DNA of 14,390 bases, from positions 1 to 14,390 of the forward strand of contig JBBTQP010000005.1 in NCBI GenBank assembly GCA_038065635.1, given 5' to 3'. The stretch is from JAHJFW01 sp038065635 (lineage in GTDB: Bacteria > Patescibacteriota > Patescibacteriia > 2-12-FULL-60-25). The notes beneath the pieces are model-generated. The model did no database searches. It had not been told where the DNA came from and saw nothing but the letters and a program-made list of their open reading frames with translations. Every line of letters begins with the position of its first letter. Position 1 is the stretch's first letter. Position numbers and translations under genes: made by a program. Below are positions 1-5,024 of this stretch, in pieces.

Positions 1-9
1 GGGGTAACA

Positions 10-15
10 TATATT
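10..15 (+). promoter_or_regulatory. Possible -10 box for RT gene
   Basis: TATATT five nucleotides before the RT start codon, matching the close -10 to ATG spacing seen at other genes in the window. The -35 region would be off the window, so this is tentative. Confidence 0.3.
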
Positions 16-20
16 CCTCT

Positions 21-1025
21 ATGAAAAAATTATGCAGTGTGACGTTTGAAGAAGTCGTATCGGTGGAAAATCTCTGTGAAGCATGGCAGGAGTTTATCCG
101 AGGAAAGCGAAAGAAGAAAGACGTGCAAGAGTTCATGATCCACCTTGGCGATGAGATCGCCAATCTGCATGCGGCCTTAATGAGCGGTCAATATACGCAC
201 GGGGAATATAAACATTTTCGTATTAACGATCCGAAGCCACGAGACATACACAAAGCGACGGTGCGAGACAGACTGCTACATCATGCGATCCATAGAAAAT
301 TATACCCATTTTTTGCAAAGCTTTTCATTTCGGATTCGTTTTCATGTCAGAACAAAAAAGGATTACACCGAGCGCTTGAACGTTTTGAGAGTCTTGCTAG
401 AAAAGCGAGTCGGAATAACACGCGAACGTGTTGGATTTTGAAATGCGACATTCGGAAGTTTTTTGCCAGCGTTGATCACGTTATCTTGATTGCTATTTTA
501 CGAGAACGAATAACGAACTCTCGTTTGCTCGATTTATTAGAGCGAGTAATCAGGAGTTTCGAGACGAGGCATGGCAAGGGGATACCGCTCGGCAATTTGA
601 CCTCTCAACTTTTCGCAAACGTCTACATGAACGAGTTAGATTATTTCGTGAAGCACGAACTCCGGATGAAACATTATGCTCGGTATGCCGATGATTTTGT
701 TTTTCTGTCGCACGACCGATCAGAGCTATTGGGTTGTTTGCCAAAAATTGCATCGTTCTTATCCGGATCACTTGCTTTGGATCTTCATCCGAACAAGGTT
801 TTCATAAAAACACTCGCCTCCGGAGTCGATTTCCTCGGTTGGGTGCATTTTCCACATCATCGCGTTTTACGCACGAAGACGAAGCAGCGCATGTATAAAC
901 GCATCGGTCATAATCCGAATCGCCAATCCATTGAATCGTATCTCGGGCTTCTATCACACGGCGACGCGCATGGAATATCGAAAAGATTGGAGAATCTTTG
1001 GTGGTTGTTGTCATTAAAATACTGA
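21..1025 (+). CDS. Reverse transcriptase, DGR-like
   Basis: RNA-directed DNA polymerase of 334 aa. Visible RT motifs in order: KPRDIHKATVRDRLLHHAIH (about residues 72-91, motif 2), KCDIRKFFASVDH (141-153, first catalytic Asp at 143), GIPLGNLTSQ (187-196, motif 4), YADD (222-225, the catalytic Asp pair), then LHPNKV and FLGWV (255-275). No maturase or endonuclease domain follows, so it is not a group II intron protein. GNLTSQ in place of the group II QGxxxSP and the ending SYLGLLSHG are typical of DGR reverse transcriptases, which copy a template repeat with adenine mutagenesis into a variable gene. Template and target are usually beside the RT; none is visible downstream and only 20 bases lie upstream, so the DGR role is inference. 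A DGR-related orphan RT is the alternative. RT activity is very likely. No Shine-Dalgarno is seen; TATATT lies 5 nt before the ATG. Confidence 0.9.
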   Translation: MKKLCSVTFEEVVSVENLCEAWQEFIRGKRKKKDVQEFMIHLGDEIANLHAALMSGQYTHGEYKHFRINDPKPRDIHKATVRDRLLHHAIHRKLYPFFAKLFISDSFSCQNKKGLHRALERFESLARKASRNNTRTCWILKCDIRKFFASVDHVILIAILRERITNSRLLDLLERVIRSFETRHGKGIPLGNLTSQLFANVYMNELDYFVKHELRMKHYARYADDFVFLSHDRSELLGCLPKIASFLSGSLALDLHPNKVFIKTLASGVDFLGWVHFPHHRVLRTKTKQRMYKRIGHNPNRQSIESYLGLLSHGDAHGISKRLENLWWLLSLKY

Positions 1026-1050
1026 AAAAAGAACGCACATCATCTTCATC

Positions 1051-1079
1051 TTGCCTCTTTTTTTCGCACGGCGTAGTCT
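1051..1079 (+). promoter_or_regulatory. Weak candidate promoter for trxA
   Basis: TTGCCT, a 17-nt spacer, then TAGTCT, placing the start of transcription within a few bases of the trxA ATG. The -10 matches the consensus at only three positions, so the call is weak. No Shine-Dalgarno is present, which fits a very short leader. Confidence 0.3.
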
Positions 1080-1088
1080 GTCCGTATT

Positions 1089-1412
1089 ATGGAAATGATT
1101 TTTACCGATGAAAATTTTGATGCCGAGGTTTTGAAATCTTCCGTGCCGGTTCTCGTCGACTTTTGGGCGCCGTGGTGCGGGCCGTGTATTACAATGGGAC
1201 CGATCGTGGAAGAGATCGCGGATGAAGTAGCTCCTGAAACAATGAAGATAGGGAAGTGCAATGTGGATGAAAGCGGAAAGGCGGCGCAGCAGTATAATAT
1301 CCTCTCAATTCCGACGTTTCTCGTGTTCAAGAAAGGCGTGGTAGTGGAGCAGGTATCAGGTTCAATGAGTAAAGAAGCGCTTATGGAGCGAATAAAAAAA
1401 CATGTCGAATAA
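1089..1412 (+). CDS. trxA: Thioredoxin
   Basis: Cytoplasmic thiol-disulfide oxidoreductase of 107 aa, the normal length of a single thioredoxin domain. The WCGPC active site is at residues 29-33, preceded by the usual VDFWAPWC strand, and the cis-proline of the SIPT motif is at residue 75. Reduced TrxA donates electrons to disulfide-containing enzymes and is recycled by TrxB. The next gene, trxB, starts inside the end of this one (11-nt overlap), so the two are almost certainly co-transcribed and translationally coupled. The start gives a standard N-terminus; the Met two codons later is an equally possible start. No signal peptide is seen. Confidence 0.97.
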   Translation: MEMIFTDENFDAEVLKSSVPVLVDFWAPWCGPCITMGPIVEEIADEVAPETMKIGKCNVDESGKAAQQYNILSIPTFLVFKKGVVVEQVSGSMSKEALMERIKKHVE

Positions 1413-2328
1413 AATCATCATCATCGGCTCCGGACCTGCCGGATGGACGGCCGCGATTTACGCGAGCCGCGCGTTACTTTCTCCCGTGCTTTTCGAAGGC
1501 GCGGAACCAGGAGGGCAATTGACGACTACGACTGAGGTGGAAAATTTTCCGGGCTTTCCAGAAGGCGTAATGGGGCCGGAGTTGATGAAGAAATGCAAGG
1601 AACAGGCGAAGAAGTTCGGAACGGAGATAATTTCCGAGTTCGTGGAAGTCGTGGATTTTTCATCGCGTCCGTTCAAGGTCACGTCCAAGGGAAAAGTCTA
1701 TGAAGCAGAAACAGTAATCATCTCAACCGGCGCTTCCGCTCGTCGTCTCGGTCTTCCGAGTGAAAAAGCGCTGTACGGTCACGGCGTTTCAGCGTGCGCG
1801 ACTTGTGACGGGTTTTTCTTCAAAGGAAAAAAGGTGATCGTCGTTGGAGGAGGGGACGCGGCAATGGAGGAGGCGGATTTTCTTACGCGCTTTGCTAACG
1901 AGGTAACGATCGTTCATCGAGGTAGCGCGTTTCGCGCGTCTAAGATCATGCAAGATCGCGTTACTCAAAATAAAAAAATCAATGTCGTGTGGAACTCGGA
2001 AGTCGTCGAGGTTCTCGGAGCGGATGTCGGTCGCGTCACGGGAGTGAAATTGAAAGATGCTACGACCGGAGAGATTCGAGAAATGCAGACTGACGGAATG
2101 TTTACGGCCATTGGTCACGAACCAAACACCGCGTTGTTCAAAGGCGTTCTCGATCTGGACGAAAGAAACTATATCAAAACAATTCCCGGCACGTCGCAAA
2201 CAAATATCCCCGGAGTTTTTGCCGCGGGAGACGTCCAAGACGCGAAATATCGCCAGGCGATTACCGCGGCCGGATCCGGCTGTATGGCAGCGCTTGAAGC
2301 AGAGAGATTTTTGGCGAAAAACGAATAG
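1402..2328 (+). CDS. trxB: Thioredoxin reductase
   Basis: Flavoenzyme of 308 aa that passes electrons from a pyridine nucleotide through FAD and a CxxC pair to TrxA. Seen: the FAD-binding GSGPAG (residues 9-14), the redox centre CATC (132-135), the nucleotide-binding VVGGGDAAMEE (147-157), the HRGSAFR motif (172-178), and the C-terminal FAD motif AAGDVQD (274-280). Length and order are those of low-molecular-weight bacterial TrxB. One of the two adjacent arginines of the usual HRRxxFR motif, which contacts the NADPH 2'-phosphate, is Gly here, so the preference for NADPH may be relaxed (inference). It overlaps trxA by 11 nt and has GGAG about 12 nt before the start inside trxA. No terminator is visible after it. 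Confidence 0.97.
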   Translation: MSNKIIIIGSGPAGWTAAIYASRALLSPVLFEGAEPGGQLTTTTEVENFPGFPEGVMGPELMKKCKEQAKKFGTEIISEFVEVVDFSSRPFKVTSKGKVYEAETVIISTGASARRLGLPSEKALYGHGVSACATCDGFFFKGKKVIVVGGGDAAMEEADFLTRFANEVTIVHRGSAFRASKIMQDRVTQNKKINVVWNSEVVEVLGADVGRVTGVKLKDATTGEIREMQTDGMFTAIGHEPNTALFKGVLDLDERNYIKTIPGTSQTNIPGVFAAGDVQDAKYRQAITAAGSGCMAALEAERFLAKNE

Positions 2329-2339
2329 AAAAACACGAC

Positions 2340-2368
2340 TTGTCATTGGTCTATTAAGGGTATATCCT
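2340..2368 (+). promoter_or_regulatory. Candidate promoter for the hendecad-repeat gene
   Basis: TTGTCA (five of six consensus bases), a 17-nt spacer, then TATCCT (four of six). The predicted start lies about 34 nt upstream of the ATG at 2409. It sits in the 80-bp gap after trxB. Confidence 0.45.
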
Positions 2369-2408
2369 AAACAGGTAATCGTTTGCATTTATTCTTTATT
2401 TTCATTTT

Positions 2409-3233
2409 ATGAAAAAAGTCATAGCCCTCGTTTCCATCATGTCCATGGCGGGAACAATCTTGGCGCCAATGGCAGCGTTTGCGGAAGAAAACACCGCAGC
2501 TACTTCCGTCACAAGTGACGCGAAAACGCGTTGTCTGGAAAAGATTGAGAAAAAGACAGGTGAACTCGAGAAGCGTCGAGTTGAGGAAACTTCCAAGCGC
2601 GAATCTCGAAAAGCGGAGCTGGATCAAAAGTTTTATGAAAGGACAAGCGATCGTGACGCCAAGCTTTCAAAAGCACGCGAGGAATGGGATAAAAAGCTAG
2701 CAGAACGAAAGGCGAAAAAGGATGCAAAAATGCCGGAAGAATTGAAAGCGGCATGGGAGACGTATCAAGCTGCGTTGAAAGCCGCTATTGCGACAAGGCA
2801 GACGGCGCACGATGCGGCGGTTACGACATTCCGCGGCGCAGTCAAGACCGCAAACGACACGCGAAAGGCGGCGGTGGATGCGGCGATCACAACGCGTCGC
2901 GCGGCGGTAGACGCGGCAATAGCGGAGCTGAAACTCGCGTGTGACAAAACGAGTGCAGAACAGCTTGTGGCTTTTAGGAAATTCAGCGATGCCGTTACGG
3001 CCGCAGTTCGTGCAGCGAACGATACGATCGTCGCGGCGCAAAGAGCTCATTACGACGCGATTCGAGCAGCTACGAAAACACGTAATACAGCTTTAGAAAA
3101 AGCTCGCACTGATTTCCGAGCGACTCACGAGGCCGCGCTAAAGGTCTGGAACGATGCGCGAAACGCGTATTGGAAAGCCAAGTGGGAGGCCAAAAAGCAG
3201 AGCGTAACTACACCGACGCCCGTTACCCCGTAG
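2409..3233 (+). CDS. Exported hendecad-repeat (coiled-coil) protein
   Basis: Protein of 274 aa, family not recognised. Residues 1-25 form a classic Sec signal peptide: MKK, a hydrophobic core, and an AFA/EE cleavage site. The mature part is rich in Ala, Lys, Arg and Glu and is built on an 11-residue period. Block 1 repeats D-x-K-hydrophobic with Asp at residues 72, 83, 94 and 105. Block 2 is 13 consecutive 11-mers from residue 115 to 257, with Ala at the eighth position in 12 of 13 and often Ala at the first and Thr or Ala at the fourth. Hendecads predict a long, straight or slightly right-handed coiled coil. It ends in a Thr/Pro tail (TPTPVTP). An envelope spacer or filament role is plausible, but no function can be assigned. 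It lies after trxAB with its own candidate promoter and is followed by a terminator. Confidence 0.85.
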   Translation: MKKVIALVSIMSMAGTILAPMAAFAEENTAATSVTSDAKTRCLEKIEKKTGELEKRRVEETSKRESRKAELDQKFYERTSDRDAKLSKAREEWDKKLAERKAKKDAKMPEELKAAWETYQAALKAAIATRQTAHDAAVTTFRGAVKTANDTRKAAVDAAITTRRAAVDAAIAELKLACDKTSAEQLVAFRKFSDAVTAAVRAANDTIVAAQRAHYDAIRAATKTRNTALEKARTDFRATHEAALKVWNDARNAYWKAKWEAKKQSVTTPTPVTP

Positions 3234-3256
3234 TAAAAGCGAATAATGCAAGGGAT

Positions 3257-3283
3257 AACCCCCGTCTGCCATGGCGGGGGTTT
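3257..3283 (+). terminator. Intrinsic terminator after the hendecad-repeat gene
   Basis: Perfect 8-bp stem, AACCCCCG (3257-3264) pairing with CGGGGGTT (3275-3282), with a 10-nt loop and a short T run. It begins 24 nt after the stop codon. The T tract is short, so termination may be incomplete. Confidence 0.7.
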
Positions 3284-3308
3284 GGATTACCGCTTCACGC
3301 CGCTTCTA

Positions 3309-3337
3309 TTGACGAAAATCCGAATATTTCCTATTAT
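3309..3337 (+). promoter_or_regulatory. Promoter of the rpsP-khpA unit
   Basis: TTGACG, a 17-nt spacer and TATTAT: five of six consensus bases in each box with ideal spacing. The predicted start near 3344 gives a leader of about 50 nt that contains a hairpin repeat. Confidence 0.75.
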
Positions 3338-3349
3338 TCCGCTACTAAC

Positions 3350-3388
3350 TACTCACTGGGCGATCACAGGGATACGCCCCTACTCACT
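3350..3388. repeat. Hairpin repeat flanked by 8-bp direct repeats, rpsP leader
   Basis: TACTCACT occurs at 3350-3357 and again at 3381-3388. Between the copies is a short inverted repeat, GGGCG (3358-3362) with CGCCC (3375-3379). The inner phrase read on the minus strand (GGGGCGTATCCCTGTG) resembles short dispersed repeats common in intergenic DNA of several phyla; that is recollection, not a search. The 8-bp duplication could be a target-site duplication. The element lies in the rpsP leader, so it may affect translation. Confidence 0.5.
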
Positions 3389-3392
3389 ACCC

Positions 3393-3704
3393 ATGTTAAG
3401 CATCAGATTATCGCGCATCGGAAAGCGCAAACAACCGGTATACCGACTTATCGTGACCGAAAAGGGACGCGATCCGTGGGGTCGTAACCTGGAAATTCTA
3501 GGTCAGTATAATCCGCGCACTTCACCTTCCACGGTTAATTTTAAGGAGGATCGAATAAAGTATTATCTCAGCAAGGGCGCGCAGGCATCCAACACGGTTT
3601 GGAACCTTCTCGCCGATTTGAAGTTGGTCGAAGGAGCCAAGCGCAATAAGGTTACGATAACGAAAAGACGAAAGGACGCGTTGGCGAAAAAAGCGACAGC
3701 GTGA
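3393..3704 (+). CDS. rpsP: Ribosomal protein bS16
   Basis: Small-subunit ribosomal protein, 103 aa from this start. The N-terminus MLSIRLSRIGKRKQPVYRLIV followed by GRNLEILGQYNP is the family signature, and the C-terminal basic tail (ITKRRKDALAKKATA) is usual. The frame is open upstream to 3246, but that stretch covers the promoter and leader hairpin and has no S16 homology, so the ATG at 3393 is the start. It opens the conserved cluster with khpA and trmD; the usual rimM neighbour is absent. The upstream promoter is close to consensus. No clear Shine-Dalgarno is seen before this ATG. Confidence 0.97.
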   Translation: MLSIRLSRIGKRKQPVYRLIVTEKGRDPWGRNLEILGQYNPRTSPSTVNFKEDRIKYYLSKGAQASNTVWNLLADLKLVEGAKRNKVTITKRRKDALAKKATA

Positions 3705-3750
3705 TATCCTCGCCGCGTAATTAGTAACTAATCCATTATTAGCCGCCGAT

Positions 3751-4122
3751 ATGGCAGAAACTTTTAAGGATCAGGAGTTTATTGAGTCTCTGGTGAAGTC
3801 CATAGTGAATCACCCGGAAGACGTTAAGACGGAGCGAACGGTCGACGACCGCGGTGTTCTCATCACGCTCCACATTAATCAAGAGGATATGGGGTACGTC
3901 ATCGGCCGACAGGGCCAGACCGCTCGCGCGCTGCGCATCCTTTTGAAGACGGTTGGCGCAAAAGCCAATGCCCGTGTGAACCTCAAGATTTACGAACCCG
4001 AAGGCGAGCGCCGCGCGTACCACGAACGACGCGGAGTAGAAGGCGCAGCTGCAGAACCGGAAAAGCGTCACGGCGACGCTGGACTAGTATCCGACTCCGA
4101 CCTCGCGGATTTGGGGATATAA
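3751..4122 (+). CDS. khpA: KH-domain RNA-binding protein KhpA
   Basis: RNA-binding protein of 123 aa (KhpA/YlqC family). The single KH domain fills roughly residues 8-83 and contains the GxxG loop as GRQG (52-55) in MGYVIGRQGQTARALRILL. In other bacteria KhpA pairs with KhpB/Jag and binds many RNAs, influencing cell division and elongation; that role is known for the family and not shown here. Residues 85-123 are a charged, low-complexity tail longer than in the usual protein of about 80 aa. The position between rpsP and trmD is a classic context. The gap from rpsP is 46 nt, and no Shine-Dalgarno is visible before the ATG. A strong hairpin terminator follows. Confidence 0.93.
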   Translation: MAETFKDQEFIESLVKSIVNHPEDVKTERTVDDRGVLITLHINQEDMGYVIGRQGQTARALRILLKTVGAKANARVNLKIYEPEGERRAYHERRGVEGAAAEPEKRHGDAGLVSDSDLADLGI

Positions 4123-4127
4123 ACCCG

Positions 4128-4147
4128 CCCTGAGCAGAGTCGAAGGG
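4128..4147. repeat. Dispersed-repeat-like motif
   Basis: CCCTGAGCAGAGTCGAAGGG, an imperfect palindrome with CCCT/AGGG ends. I recognise close variants as short repeats scattered in many bacterial genomes; this is recollection and copy number here is unknown. It lies just after the khpA stop. Confidence 0.4.
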
Positions 4148-4161
4148 AATCGACAAGATTC

Positions 4162-4196
4162 AAAAACCATGGGAACATAACCCATGGTTTTTGATT
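4162..4196 (+). terminator. Strong intrinsic terminator between khpA and trmD
   Basis: Perfect 12-bp stem, AAAAACCATGGG (4162-4173) with CCCATGGTTTTT (4181-4192), a 7-nt loop and a T-rich tail. The near-symmetrical A and T ends would let it act in both directions. It separates trmD transcriptionally from rpsP-khpA. Confidence 0.85.
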
Positions 4197-4200
4197 TTCC

Positions 4201-4300
4201 GTCATTGCGAGGAGTAGCAACGACGCGGCAATCTAATAAAAGTAATTATTTTACTTTGATTGGATTGCCACGCGCTTTCAGTATATGCGCTCGCAATGAC
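4201..4300. repeat. 100-bp palindromic repeat element
   Basis: Nested inverted repeats: GTCATTGCGAG (4201-4211) with CTCGCAATGAC (4290-4300), GGCAATC (4227-4233) with GATTGCC (4263-4269), and AAAGTAA (4238-4244) with TTACTTT (4251-4257). The TCATTGCGAG...CTCGCAATGA design matches a dispersed palindrome I know from many bacterial genomes (recollection). The right end contains an ATG at 4296 in frame with trmD. Confidence 0.7.
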
Positions 4301-4310
4301 AAAGAGAAAT

Positions 4311-5024
4311 ATGCAAAAAAAATCGTCAAAGAAATTAATCGTAGACATTCTTTCCATCTTTCCCGAGATGTTTCCCGGTTATGTTGAGGCTTCCATTATT
4401 GGTCGCGCGCAACGCTCCGGTCTTTTGCGGATTTCTTCTCATCAGCTTCGCGATTGGACGCACGACAAACATAATAAAGTTGATGACCGTCCATACGGTG
4501 GCGGTCCGGGGATGGTTATGAAAGTCGAGCCGTTTCATGAGGCGCTCGTCGCATTAAAACTACGCACAAAAAAAGGCGCCAAGACCGCAGCTGGTAAGAA
4601 AGTGCGCGTAATCCTAACTAGCGCGAAAGGAAAGATGTTCACGCAGAAAGATGCGATCCGTCTCTCGAAAATTAATCGTCTCGTCTTTCTATGCGGCAGA
4701 TACGAGGGAGTGGACGAGCGCGTGGCGAAGAAATTGGCAGACGAGGAATTATCGATCGGTCCTTACGTTTTGACCGGAGGGGAGTTGCCGGCGCTTGTGA
4801 TGATCGACGCAATTTCACGTTTGCGCTCCGGAGTTTTGGGAAAGGCAGAATCTCTTTCAGAAGAATCTCACGCGACTCCGGGGATCCTCGAATATCCTCA
4901 ATATACTCGACCTGAAAATTATCTCGGTTGGAAAGTTCCGAAGCAGCTTCTAACCGGCCATCACGCCGATATCGCCGCATGGCGAAAATGGTTTATGCGC
5001 GGCGGAGACGAAAGCGCCACTTAA
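4311..5024 (+). CDS. trmD: tRNA (guanine37-N1)-methyltransferase
   Basis: SPOUT methyltransferase that makes m1G37 in tRNAs with G36G37, preventing +1 frameshifting; 237 aa from this start. Seen: the N-terminal VDILSIFPEMF (residues 11-21), RPYGGGPGM (60-68), and the SAM-binding trefoil knot LCGRYEGVDERV (127-138) and SIGPYVLTGGELPALVMIDA (148-167). The ATG at 4311 has AAAGAGA just upstream and leaves about ten residues before the conserved start. An in-frame ATG at 4296, within the palindromic repeat, would add five residues, and one at 4260 would add 17. The preceding terminator and repeat imply a separate promoter or read-through. The 3' end overlaps the convergent ATPase gene by 32 bp. 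Confidence 0.95.
   Translation: MQKKSSKKLIVDILSIFPEMFPGYVEASIIGRAQRSGLLRISSHQLRDWTHDKHNKVDDRPYGGGPGMVMKVEPFHEALVALKLRTKKGAKTAAGKKVRVILTSAKGKMFTQKDAIRLSKINRLVFLCGRYEGVDERVAKKLADEELSIGPYVLTGGELPALVMIDAISRLRSGVLGKAESLSEESHATPGILEYPQYTRPENYLGWKVPKQLLTGHHADIAAWRKWFMRGGDESAT

Noticed and set aside
21..1025. RT as a group II intron protein
   Set aside because: No maturase X or endonuclease domain, and motif 4 is SQ-type; no intron domain V or VI hairpin was noticed downstream.
2753..3050. Open frames antisense to the hendecad-repeat gene
   Set aside because: They arise from the repetitive Ala codons (GC-rich, stop-poor) of the real gene; they lack signal, promoter and start support.
3246..3392. 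N-terminal extension of rpsP from 3246
   Set aside because: It covers the terminator loop, a near-consensus promoter and a leader hairpin; S16 homology begins at the Met at 3393.
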